NCBI GenBank assembly: GCA_013003535.1
Contig: JABDIY010000137.1
Span: 1-64,000, forward strand
Direction of reading: 5' to 3'
Source: Acidimicrobiales bacterium
Lineage (GTDB): Bacteria; Actinomycetota; Acidimicrobiia; Acidimicrobiales; SZUA-35
Length of the DNA stretch: 64,000 nt
Made by a program: the position numbers and the translations under genes. Position 1 is the stretch's first letter; every line of letters begins with the position of its first letter. The notes under the pieces were generated by a model. It worked only from the letters and a program-made list of their open reading frames with translations, did not search any database and had not been told where the DNA came from. Below are positions 30,882 to 40,013 of this stretch, in pieces.

Positions 30882-31376
30882 CTAAGCCGGGAGCCAAGCC
30901 ACCCACTGCGGGTGGGCCTTGGTCTTGAGGACCGCGGAAAAAGCGGGAGCCCGAGGGGGCCGCTTCAAAGTGAGGCCGGCACCGGCGAGGGATCGCGAAC
31001 CCTTGCGCTGATTATGCAACTTGCACATCAGCACGGTGTTCTCCCACGTGGTGTCGCCACCTCGACAGCGGGGCACGATGTGATCCACGGTGGACCCGTT
31101 GGCGTGACATCCTGCCACCTGACAGGTGTTCTCATCCCGAGCTCGCAGGGCTGATCGTGTCCAGGGAGCCTTTCCACCCCGACGGAAGGCCTTCACCATG
31201 TTGAAGAGTCGTACGACCACCGGAAACGGGAATTCGGCCCCGCCGCAGGTTCGGATCGTCCGATCCTCGGACTGCTCGAGCAATTCGCATTCGCCCTCGA
31301 GCACCAGGACGATCGCCCGCCGCCAACTGATAACGGTCAGCGGCTCGTAGCTTGCGTTTAACAGAAGTACCGACAT
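30882..31376 (-). CDS. HNH endonuclease family protein
   Basis: CQVAGCHANGSTVDHIVPRCRGGDTTWENTVLMCKLHNQRKGSRS. Confidence 0.9.
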   Translation of the reverse strand: MSVLLLNASYEPLTVISWRRAIVLVLEGECELLEQSEDRTIRTCGGAEFPFPVVVRLFNMVKAFRRGGKAPWTRSALRARDENTCQVAGCHANGSTVDHIVPRCRGGDTTWENTVLMCKLHNQRKGSRSLAGAGLTLKRPPRAPAFSAVLKTKAHPQWVAWLPA

Positions 31377-31468
31377 GGACTACTCACCTCCCTCCGTGAA
31401 CCTTTCCGAGACAGTAAACGTTACGCGATTCTGTCGCCAATCATTTGCCACTCTGTGCACTGGGTACT

Positions 31469-32248
31469 TCACGTTGGTTGTAGACCTTCGATTTCGATGT
31501 GTGCCTGTTCATAGAGCCAGACGTCGAACCGGTTGAACTCTGAGATTACCTCGCGGGTACGGGGCTTCAGATCGTCGAGACTGGGTCGAGACGGGGTGAT
31601 GTGGGCCCGTGGTCCTCTGCCGCTTGGCACAACCCAGCCGAACCGAGTGGCGAGCTGGGCGTAGAAGTCTTCGATTCGAGCGAGGTCACCAACAACTTCA
31701 ATGCCTGTGGTGAGGTTGAGCAAAGCTCGTTCCGCGTCGGCGGCCGTACAACTCCCGATCGGGGTTTGGGTGTTGGTGCCGCAGAGCTGCCGAACCATTT
31801 GGTTGTCGAAATTGTGGCTGGAGCCACTGGCCACAGCACCCTCCAATCCCATCGAGATGAGATCCCGTTCGACTTCGGACAGCGACTCTGGCGGAACCGC
31901 CGAGAGGTAGTAGTACGCACTGATCACACGGTCGATCGGGTCGCGGAGCAAGGTGAAGTAGCGGGCTCGCTCCAGCCCCAAACTCTCATGAACCCCGTAG
32001 GGCAGGTGGCCGTGCACAATCGTGGTCAGACCTCGCCCAGACCGATTCTGTACTGTTGCCACCAGCTGGTCCGGGACGGCACTTGGCGCGGCGTCACAAC
32101 GCAGGTTTCCCGCCTTCTCAACCTGGCGGTCCAGCGTTTGGAGAACGCTCACTCCCCCGGTCTTGGGTATGTGAATGAACACAAAAGTGCTCCCCATCTC
32201 GGCTGGAGTTGACTGGCCCGGCCTCGAACGGAATCTCGGCAGTCTCAA
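31469..32248 (-). CDS. Sulfotransferase family protein
   Basis: FVFIHIPKTGGVSVLQTLDRQ; YFTLLRDPIDRVISAYYYLS. Confidence 0.85.
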   Translation of the reverse strand: MRLPRFRSRPGQSTPAEMGSTFVFIHIPKTGGVSVLQTLDRQVEKAGNLRCDAAPSAVPDQLVATVQNRSGRGLTTIVHGHLPYGVHESLGLERARYFTLLRDPIDRVISAYYYLSAVPPESLSEVERDLISMGLEGAVASGSSHNFDNQMVRQLCGTNTQTPIGSCTAADAERALLNLTTGIEVVGDLARIEDFYAQLATRFGWVVPSGRGPRAHITPSRPSLDDLKPRTREVISEFNRFDVWLYEQAHIEIEGLQPT

Positions 32249-33480
32249 ACCTCCGAGACCTCCGCGTTCCGGTTTGTCTGGCTGTGCTCCAGGCTGGTCT
32301 TCAGGCGAATTCGGCCCGCGGCCGTTCCCCCGCTCACCACCGAGAATCGCTCTGGCGATTGGTTGCGATGATATTCGACGGTTTCATCGGTGTCCTGCAA
32401 CGCCACGGTCACTTCGAATGACCCTTGGAGAAGTGGCAGATCCTGGACCCGTAGGACGATCTCTCCTACACCGGGTTGGAGCTGACGAAGATCATCGCCA
32501 GCGATGTCCGCGCTGGAAACATTGGCGATGGCCAAACCATCATGGCTGAAGAGCCAGACCCGCAGGCGAACCGAGTCCAGCGGTGATCGACAAACGTAGC
32601 GAATTCTGGTGACCAGCTCATCCCCGGGGCGAAAGCTCTCGGATCCCGACGCCGGAGGATCGAATGCGACGCTGGTTATTTCAACCGGTCGACGATCGGC
32701 CGCTGGCAGCTCGGTCGCCACGCCATCACCATGGCGAATTCCGGTGCGGGCTTCCAGCGCGTCTCGATACACGACAACGCCGTCGCCGGGATCGCCTTCA
32801 TAGATCATCTTGCCGCTGTTGAGGACCACTGCCTTGTTGCAGAACAACCGCACCATGTCGGGCGAGTGAGTAACGATGATGATGGTCCGCCCGTCACGTT
32901 GAAAGCCCCGGATTCTTTCGAGACATTTGCGCTGGAAGGCTTCATCTCCCACTGCCAAGACCTCATCGATGAGGAGAACGTCTGGCTTCAGATTCACTGC
33001 CACGGCGAAACCTAGCCGGGCGAACATCCCTGAGCTGTAATGTTTGACCTGAGTGTCGATGAACGCCGGGATCTCAGAGAAGTCGATGATGTCAGCGATC
33101 ATTTCGTCGATCTGAAGCCTCGAGAAGCCTAAAATCGAGCCGTTCATATAGACGTTTTCCCGGCCGGTAAGGTCGGGGTGGAATCCGGCGCCCAACTCGA
33201 GCAATGCGCTCATCGACCCTCGAACGCGGACGGCTCCCGTATTGGGCCGGATGGTGCCGGAGATTATCTTGAGGAGCGTGCTCTTGCCGCTGCCGTTGTG
33301 ACCCAGGATTCCGACCGTCTCCCCGGCCTGCACGTCGAATGCGACATCGTCCAACGCATGGAATGTCTCGGAATTCCCCCGACCGATAGAGAGCATCCGC
33401 TCCATCAACGAGTTCCCAACGCCGGTCTGGCGCTTGAAGGTTTTGGAGACGTGGTCTACCTCCACTGCCGTGTAGCTCAT
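32245..33480 (-). CDS. Polysaccharide ABC transporter ATP-binding protein with Wzt-type C-terminal domain
   Basis: GILGHNGSGKSTLLKIISGTIRPNTGAVRVRGSMSALLELGAGFHPDLTGRENVYMNGSILGFSR; ~170-aa C-terminal beta domain. Confidence 0.95.
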   Translation of the reverse strand: MSYTAVEVDHVSKTFKRQTGVGNSLMERMLSIGRGNSETFHALDDVAFDVQAGETVGILGHNGSGKSTLLKIISGTIRPNTGAVRVRGSMSALLELGAGFHPDLTGRENVYMNGSILGFSRLQIDEMIADIIDFSEIPAFIDTQVKHYSSGMFARLGFAVAVNLKPDVLLIDEVLAVGDEAFQRKCLERIRGFQRDGRTIIIVTHSPDMVRLFCNKAVVLNSGKMIYEGDPGDGVVVYRDALEARTGIRHGDGVATELPAADRRPVEITSVAFDPPASGSESFRPGDELVTRIRYVCRSPLDSVRLRVWLFSHDGLAIANVSSADIAGDDLRQLQPGVGEIVLRVQDLPLLQGSFEVTVALQDTDETVEYHRNQSPERFSVVSGGTAAGRIRLKTSLEHSQTNRNAEVSEV

Positions 33481-34403
33481 CAGAGCGCCTCACCAAAGTC
33501 GCCTTCGAGACGAGCGAATACCTTGATCCCGACGAGGCAGAGGACCAGGGAAGTGAGCAGAGAGATAGCCAGCATTGTGATCAGGAACCCTTGACCTCTC
33601 ATCAGAAGTTCGAAATGCGCTTCTTGATCGGCGGGAGAAAGGTTGGATGGGTTGTAGAGAACCCTATGGAAAGTGACCATGGGTGCGATCATCGGGTTGA
33701 GCACGGTCAGCCACTCGGCTCGCTCCCCGCCCCAGTCGCGCAGGGCGCCTGCCACGAAGTCGTACTGGTAGACGATCGGTGTGAACCAGAAGAGCGAAAG
33801 CAGTGCCAACTCCAGAAAGTGGCCCGTGTCTCGGTAGTACACGTTGTAGGCGCTGAGAATGAAGCCCAGGCCCGTTGCGAGCAAGATCGTGGCCAGCAGC
33901 GCAGGAATGAGCATCCACAGCATGCTCCATGCCGGCACTTGACGGAAGACGGCCAGGCCGATCACCAGGACCACGATTTGAAAGAAGAAACTGATGATCG
34001 ATGCACCAACGGCGGCGATCGGCAGAATTTCCCGAGGGAACCACACCTTCTGAACCAGCGCTCCGTTGCCGATGATCGAAGACGTGGCACTTCCCAATCC
34101 CACCGAGAAAAGGTTCCAGACGAGAAGACCAGACAGAAAGAGCAGCCCATAACGCGGCGGTCCTCCCTTGAGAACGAAACCGAACACGAAGCTGAAGACC
34201 AGCAGGTAGAGCAACGGATTCAAAAGGGTCCAGATGAAGCCGAGGAAACTCTCCTTGTAGCGGACTTTGAGTTCCCGGCGAACCAGGTTCCCCAGTAGTT
34301 CTCGGTACTCCCAAACATCTCGGAGGCGCTGGGGCAGCGACCGTGGCACGCTCCCGTGCTCGATGAGAGGGGGAATTCCATCCGCCGATACTGCTGCAGT
34401 CAC
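33480..34403 (-). CDS. ABC-2 type polysaccharide exporter permease (Wzm/TagG-like)
   Basis: LVRRELKVRYKESFLGFIWTLLNPLLYLLVFSFVFGFV; directly upstream of the Wzt-like gene on the minus strand. Confidence 0.94.
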   Translation of the reverse strand: MTAAVSADGIPPLIEHGSVPRSLPQRLRDVWEYRELLGNLVRRELKVRYKESFLGFIWTLLNPLLYLLVFSFVFGFVLKGGPPRYGLLFLSGLLVWNLFSVGLGSATSSIIGNGALVQKVWFPREILPIAAVGASIISFFFQIVVLVIGLAVFRQVPAWSMLWMLIPALLATILLATGLGFILSAYNVYYRDTGHFLELALLSLFWFTPIVYQYDFVAGALRDWGGERAEWLTVLNPMIAPMVTFHRVLYNPSNLSPADQEAHFELLMRGQGFLITMLAISLLTSLVLCLVGIKVFARLEGDFGEAL

Positions 34404-34454
34404 TCCACGATCGTAGTGCCGGAGCCGGCCCGCATCGGGTACCCCGACTCTCGA

Positions 34455-35867
34455 TCAGCTTGCGGTTCGGGGGGTGCGGGTAGCGAAGAAGATCGTTCGT
34501 GACCCGCCGGTGAGGGTCTCGCGGCGACGCACCTCGAACCGTTCGCCGAGGAGACGTTCAAAGTTGTCCAGGGTGTAATGGCTATAGATGCCCGGGCGTT
34601 TGTTGCGGAGCAGTTTCTGTACCATCTGGTCATTCTCGTCAGGGAACTCGATCACCAGATTTTCCGTAGAGTCGGCGAGAAGATCGAGTTGTTGCTGCAG
34701 CGGGATGTTGAAGGTCAAAGCCAAATGGTGAATGACCGCCAGATAAATCACGGCGTCGGGGCGGCTGCGGTGAAACAGCCCGGGACGCTCTGAACCCCGC
34801 CAGCCAACGCCGCCCCCGGCGGTGGAGAGATCCACGACCAATGGAGTGATCCGGTTTGCTTCTACCGAAGTCTCGGTCCGGAGCTGCTTGTAAAGCTGGT
34901 CGATCACAAGTTCGTCGGCATCCATGGCCAGGACCACATCGGCATGGTTGGCGGCGATTCGGCTGAACATCCCGTCATTACAGCCAACATCCCATACGTG
35001 GCCCAGTGCTCCAGCACCGGCGAGACTGTCGTCGACAAACGCCGCCTTCTCGGCCAGGCTCCTGGATTCGTAGTGGCCACGATCGCTGTAGTCGGACCAG
35101 AGCGATTCGTCCAGACCAGTGTCCATGCTTTCCACGAGTTTGCGCGTCTTGGCCACCGTGGCCAGAAGGAGTTCCGTCTTCATTCCGGACTCCGCCACGT
35201 CTTCAGCGACCCCCTCGTCAGAATCGGCAAGTTTGGCCTGCGCCAACGCGTGAAACAAGACGTGGGTGAAGCGGCCCCGCTGGCGTTTGAGACGTAGCGG
35301 CCCCAGGAGACCCTTCGCCTGATCGACGGGAATCCCGTGTACGGAGCCTCGCAGGAACGGTTGAAACGAAACTCCGGCGTAGGCCTTCAACATCAGCGGG
35401 TACAAAAAAAGTTCGCAGAACTGCTGGTAACCGAACCAGGGATCAGACCGCTTACGCGGTTGAAATGATCCAACGTCGATGAAGATCGGTGTAGTTCCCA
35501 CGAACTGGATGTTGTAGGACGAGGCGTCCTTTACACCAACTCCAGCCAGGGCGCCGGCCCGAACCAAATCCAACTGGAGAAGCGCGGCGTCTTTGAGCAT
35601 CTGGAACGACCATTCGAACGGAAACGTGATCAGATCCAGTTTCGGGTGGCGCAGGATCGAGGTGGCGGGGGCAACATGATCTTCGACCGCCATGAGTTCT
35701 GATTCGATGACAGTGCCCAGCTGGATCTGGGATTCAACGAAGGGCCAGACGGCGACTCGATCGGACTCACCCATCTCCGAAAACAGTCGATACACACTGT
35801 CATCAGCCACGACGACTCGGCTGAGAGGGTCTCGAAACGACCCGGAGTCCGCTTCGAGGAGAGCCAC
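34455..35867 (-). CDS. SAM-dependent methyltransferase, NoeA-like
   Basis: SGSFRDPLSRV, FPFEWSFQMLKDAALLQLDLV..GVKDASSYNIQFVGTTPIFIDVGSF; C-terminal GHVWDVGCNDGMFSRIA. Confidence 0.75.
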   Translation of the reverse strand: MALLEADSGSFRDPLSRVVVADDSVYRLFSEMGESDRVAVWPFVESQIQLGTVIESELMAVEDHVAPATSILRHPKLDLITFPFEWSFQMLKDAALLQLDLVRAGALAGVGVKDASSYNIQFVGTTPIFIDVGSFQPRKRSDPWFGYQQFCELFLYPLMLKAYAGVSFQPFLRGSVHGIPVDQAKGLLGPLRLKRQRGRFTHVLFHALAQAKLADSDEGVAEDVAESGMKTELLLATVAKTRKLVESMDTGLDESLWSDYSDRGHYESRSLAEKAAFVDDSLAGAGALGHVWDVGCNDGMFSRIAANHADVVLAMDADELVIDQLYKQLRTETSVEANRITPLVVDLSTAGGGVGWRGSERPGLFHRSRPDAVIYLAVIHHLALTFNIPLQQQLDLLADSTENLVIEFPDENDQMVQKLLRNKRPGIYSHYTLDNFERLLGERFEVRRRETLTGGSRTIFFATRTPRTAS

Positions 35868-35870
35868 GGC

Positions 35871-36062
35871 TCAGGAGGCAGTTTCGGAAGCGAGTGGTTC
35901 GCCGACGTTCTCGACGACTTCGCCTTCGGGCTTTGCGCCCTTCCCAAGGCGAGCCTTCAAACGCCGCATCCCCATTTTCCCGGCGACGGAGAGCCCTGCG
36001 GCACCACCTGCCACTGCGGAAGCGATCATGCTGCCGGTTGCAGCGTCTAGGTAAGAGAACAT
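35871..36062 (-). CDS. Small one-TM membrane protein with N-terminal YLDAATGS motif
   Basis: MFSYLDAATGSMIASAVAGGAAGLSVAGKMGMRRLK...; ends 3 nt before the NoeA-like gene. Confidence 0.7.
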   Translation of the reverse strand: MFSYLDAATGSMIASAVAGGAAGLSVAGKMGMRRLKARLGKGAKPEGEVVENVGEPLASETAS

Positions 36063-36142
36063 TCCCTAAACGTTAGGGCACTGGCGCAGGCAACCCGTGG
36101 CACTATGCAGGATCAACGATTGTTCGATCCGGCTCAGTTGGC

Positions 36143-37876
36143 TCATCGCGGGAGTGCATCGAAGAGAGGTTCGGCCGATTGCCCGGGCGGTACAAAAGAG
36201 TGGAACCGGTCCACGGCTGCTTGAAACTGCTGGGGATCGACGGACAGGATCTGTGTCCGGCCCGGCGGCGGTTCGCCGTTGAGTCGATGACCCGCCATCC
36301 GTTCCGCAGGTAATTCACCGATTCCCATCACGTCCATGATGGTGGGAAACACGTCGGTGATCTCGGCCAACCGGTCGTCCTCAACCCCGACCGATTGACC
36401 GGGGTATTTCACGAACAGGGGGACCGCCGCCAATTCTGCGGTGGTTTCCGGCAGCAGGGTTCGGGCGGGGAGACCTTCTTGGAGCGCACCACCATGGTCC
36501 GCGACAACCACGATCAGCATCTCATCCATGCGCCCGGTGGCCTCGACGCTATCGAGGAACTCCCCCAGCAACATGTCGGTGAGTTCGAGCTGCATTGCAT
36601 ACATCAACACGCCGCGCCGATGATCGGGCCCAACCGGCCAGGTGTTGTCGTCAAGCCACGGGATCCACTCGGCCTCATTGCCTGACCCGTCGGGCCGAAA
36701 ATACCAGGGCGAATGCGGTAACAGCACGTGTTCGTAGTAGAAGGCCGGTTCGTCGAGGGTTCCGATCTGGCCGGTCAGGGATCGGAACTGACCTTGTAAA
36801 TCTTGCTCCAGATCGTCCCACGGGAACTCCCAATCGTCCTCGGCGGTGACGTCGCGGGGTCGGGTGACCCGGGGTTGCCGGAACCGAGTCCACTGGTTGT
36901 TTATGTTGGGCACCCACCGCTGTGCGACTCCGGGAGGCAGAACCTGGTTCTGAACGACGATCAGACTGTCGTCCAGCAACAAAGACCAACCAAGATCGGG
37001 AAACTCGCATACGTCGCTAGGGCACAATCGTGTAACGCTCTCCCATGCCTCGACCCGATGCGTTGTAGCGAGTTCGGTGAACAGATTGCTGGGATAACTG
37101 GACACGGTGGGTGCGGGATCGTCGGTCCTCAGCTCACCGGAGAGAAGCGCCGGCACCGCCACCGATGTCTGCGTGGAGACCGTTGTTGCATTCCGGTACC
37201 ACGTGCTCATTTCAGCCAACCGGGCGAAGTTCGGGAGCCGCGCCCGGTCGATCTGACCCTCCTCATCCAACATTGTGGCGAGTGGCAGTTCGTCGAAAAC
37301 GATCAGCGCGACCGAGGTGTCGTTCAGGGCATCCGGAAGACTTCCCGATTCCGATGAGCTGCTGCCGTTCCCACCGAGAAGCCCCGATACGGGGCTGAGG
37401 CCGAGGAATAACACCGGGAAGATGAACGAAATCCAACCGAGATTGATCATCAGCCGTTGAACCAGGTCCATCCGCAACGCGACCCAGGCCAGGATCGAGA
37501 GCAAGATGACGAGCGGTAACGCCACTTCGATTTGAAGATCGAGGGGCCGCCACGCGTACCCCGCCAAGGCCACGGCGGTGAGCAACGCCATTCCAACCGG
37601 AAGCAACGGGCGGGCTAAGCTCGGTGCCAGACGCTCGACTGCGAAAGCGATCGACCAGACCGCCGCCGCCGGGCCAAGGAAGATCAGCAGTGTGAGACCA
37701 ATGATGTCCGCAGTGCCGCTGCGGTGAGCTACGAAGAACGTGGGATTCTCCCCGATCAACCCGAAAAAGGGCTGGCTGAGTCCGATCCCGAAGATCCCGA
37801 GCAGGATGAGGAATAGTCGCCAATCCGCCGAGAGACCCCGGTGTACTACAGCGCGGTCTCCAGTCTCAGCCTGCAC
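36143..37876 (-). CDS. Membrane-anchored alkaline phosphatase/sulfatase superfamily protein
   Basis: N-terminal TM helices; IVFDELPLATML..., NATTVSTQTSVAVPALLSGE, MLIVVVADHGGALQEG, DVFPTIMDVMGI. Confidence 0.8.
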   Translation of the reverse strand: MQAETGDRAVVHRGLSADWRLFLILLGIFGIGLSQPFFGLIGENPTFFVAHRSGTADIIGLTLLIFLGPAAAVWSIAFAVERLAPSLARPLLPVGMALLTAVALAGYAWRPLDLQIEVALPLVILLSILAWVALRMDLVQRLMINLGWISFIFPVLFLGLSPVSGLLGGNGSSSSESGSLPDALNDTSVALIVFDELPLATMLDEEGQIDRARLPNFARLAEMSTWYRNATTVSTQTSVAVPALLSGELRTDDPAPTVSSYPSNLFTELATTHRVEAWESVTRLCPSDVCEFPDLGWSLLLDDSLIVVQNQVLPPGVAQRWVPNINNQWTRFRQPRVTRPRDVTAEDDWEFPWDDLEQDLQGQFRSLTGQIGTLDEPAFYYEHVLLPHSPWYFRPDGSGNEAEWIPWLDDNTWPVGPDHRRGVLMYAMQLELTDMLLGEFLDSVEATGRMDEMLIVVVADHGGALQEGLPARTLLPETTAELAAVPLFVKYPGQSVGVEDDRLAEITDVFPTIMDVMGIGELPAERMAGHRLNGEPPPGRTQILSVDPQQFQAAVDRFHSFVPPGQSAEPLFDALPR

Positions 37877-37953
37877 GGCCCGACACTAGCCGACCACCAA
37901 GAGGGTCCGACCCATACTCGCCGGTGCACCCGCCCCAGCGTCGTTGATCCCTT

Positions 37954-38000
37954 GGTCACCTGCGATCACCGGGCGGGCCTACCGGTGAGTGCAGGTGACC
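37954..38000 (-). terminator. Hairpin ggtcacctgc ... gcaggtgacc downstream of the SpoIID gene
   Basis: Perfect 10-nt arms 37954-37963 / 37991-38000 plus inner tcacc/ggtga pairing; begins 7 nt past the stop; no T-tract. Confidence 0.5.
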
Positions 38001-38007
38001 GGGACAC

Positions 38008-39888
38008 CTAACCTCGAGTTTGGGCCTGATTGAAGTAGCGGTCCGTGGAAGCCAGTTCCACCGCCAAACCAATGTCGTCGACGGCGATCAGGCGAGCAGA
38101 CCAGTACTCGATGGAGGCCTCACTCGGTGCGAAACCGAGAATGCGGGTGTACATGAGGATGGTGCGGTCCCGGCGGGATTCGGCAGAGTAGTAAAAGTTG
38201 GCAGCAACGGCGGTTCTACTGGCCTGCCGGGAATCGAGAAGGCCAACCCAATACGCCAGACCTCCTGCATCAGCCGGGCGGCCGAGGATGTCGGTGTAGA
38301 GCTGGCTCACAAATCCGCTGTTGGTTCCACCGGCCGTAAGGAAGTACTCCTCAGAAGCAAAGAAGTAGGACCCGATGGCGTCGATCTCCGCTCCGTCGCG
38401 AAGTGTCTTGCGCCAGTAGGCTTCGCCTGCGGCGTCGGCTGGACGACCGAACGCCGTTTGATACAGCTGGGCCAGCATCACGCCGGCGAATTGATCACTT
38501 TGAGCCAACTCGGTGGCGAGGCCTGATCGACTTTGATCCGAGTAAACCCTGCTGGCCCACTCCTGTCGCGTTCCGGCATCGGGCTTTGCCCCGAGGAATG
38601 TCTCGGCGAGAGAGTCGACATAGTTGGAGATCTGTTCGGTCTCACCGCGCACGATCGGGCCGAGCGTAAACCAGTCGGATTTCAGGCCCAACGTGGTGCG
38701 AGCGACCCAGCCGGTCTGCGTTACGGTTCCCTGCTCGAATCGGAACTCGATGAGAGACACGCGGCCGCCGTCGGCTCCAAGGCCGTTCCGCGCCGTGACG
38801 ACAAGTTCGAGGAGCTTCCCCTTACCGAACTTGCGTTCCAACGAAGAGACGTCGACCACCTTGGTCCACTGCCGATTGGGGTTGGCGGTGGTGGCGTCGC
38901 CGTCATCCTGGACCGACGGAAAGGTTCCCCCGGCGGTGAATCCGCCGGTACTGGAGGAGAACTCGGTACGGGCCACCCGCCCGGCGGAGTTCAGACGAAC
39001 CAGTCCAGCCGTTGCGGCGATGGCGGCATCAGTACGAGGATCAGTGGTGGCGTAAATACTGCCGCCTGCGGCTTGGTGGAATCGTCCCTTGAACACTTGG
39101 CATCGGGTGGTCTCACAGGTATCGGCGAAAGGCAGATGGCGAGTATCACCGGCCATGGCATAACTTCGAGCGGCCACGGCCTGCGCCTCGAGTGCCGGAG
39201 CCGGCCAGCTGGCCGGAGACTCGTTTGGAACAACGCCGCGCAGGTATTCCTCGATCGTGGTCACGTTGACCGTTCGGCGGGTTCCGGCGTGTTCGGCGGC
39301 AACGATCTCACCTGAATACCAGGTTCGGGCGCTGCCACTTCGGCACACGTGCAGCATCGACTCATGCGAGTCAGTTGCGGCAGGACTATCGGGAACCAAA
39401 CGCACGTAGTCGTGTTGGGCGATCCCGCCGACCAGGGTCCAGGGGCCGGCACACGATGTGGCATAAGAAACCAGAAACTGCGAACCGTCATGGCTGAGCC
39501 GCACCGCTCCGTTGGAAATGTAACCCAAGTCTTCATTACCGGGGCCCCGCAAGAGGATGTTTCCCGACTCCAAGCCAACGGTGGTGCTCTGGCCGGCGTT
39601 GTAACTGAGGTCCGCCCGAACCCGATTTGGGGCGACCATGTTGTCCGTCGGAACAGCACCAGCCACGGTTCCACCATAGAAGTGGTCGAGAATCTGGGCG
39701 CTGGACCAACCCTCATTGGCGTAGCCATATGCCCCGTATTGGCCGAGACCCCGACCGTGACCCCAGCCCCGACCGGTGATGGTGATCGTGGCCGTTTCGT
39801 CGGCGGCGCCGACAGGCGGCGACCACGCAAACGGAAGTAGGAGTATTGCAGCAGCGGCGGCGATGAGCCGGAGGCGGAGTGAACGCAT
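38008..39888 (-). CDS. Secreted SpoIID/LytB-domain protein with C-terminal DUF4214
   Basis: ITGRGWGHGRGLGQYGAYGYANEGWS; EEYLRGVVPNESPASWPAPALEAQAVAARSYAM; LYQTAFGRPADAAGEAYWRKTL / LYTDILGRPADAGGLAYWVGLL. Confidence 0.93.
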   Translation of the reverse strand: MRSLRLRLIAAAAAILLLPFAWSPPVGAADETATITITGRGWGHGRGLGQYGAYGYANEGWSSAQILDHFYGGTVAGAVPTDNMVAPNRVRADLSYNAGQSTTVGLESGNILLRGPGNEDLGYISNGAVRLSHDGSQFLVSYATSCAGPWTLVGGIAQHDYVRLVPDSPAATDSHESMLHVCRSGSARTWYSGEIVAAEHAGTRRTVNVTTIEEYLRGVVPNESPASWPAPALEAQAVAARSYAMAGDTRHLPFADTCETTRCQVFKGRFHQAAGGSIYATTDPRTDAAIAATAGLVRLNSAGRVARTEFSSSTGGFTAGGTFPSVQDDGDATTANPNRQWTKVVDVSSLERKFGKGKLLELVVTARNGLGADGGRVSLIEFRFEQGTVTQTGWVARTTLGLKSDWFTLGPIVRGETEQISNYVDSLAETFLGAKPDAGTRQEWASRVYSDQSRSGLATELAQSDQFAGVMLAQLYQTAFGRPADAAGEAYWRKTLRDGAEIDAIGSYFFASEEYFLTAGGTNSGFVSQLYTDILGRPADAGGLAYWVGLLDSRQASRTAVAANFYYSAESRRDRTILMYTRILGFAPSEASIEYWSARLIAVDDIGLAVELASTDRYFNQAQTRG

Positions 39889-39970
39889 GTGTAGGCCATC
39901 GGACCTACGGCGCGCCAGTGAAGGGGTTCCCCACAACATTTCAAAAGTTCAGCCGAAATCCCGTCAAATA

Positions 39971-39985
39971 GCCACTGGAAGTGGC
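39971..39985 (-). terminator. Short hairpin GCCACT-TCC-AGTGGC followed by TATTTGAC downstream of the 40014-40982 gene
   Basis: Perfect 6-bp palindrome read from sequence. Confidence 0.4.
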
Positions 39986-40013
39986 CGATTATTGCCTGAA
40001 GTGGGAACTTTCC

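Noticed and set aside
30882-31376. HNH endonuclease as part of a restriction or mobile system
   Set aside because: No methylase, specificity subunit or mobility gene nearby; this compact HNH type is common as a stand-alone actinobacterial gene.
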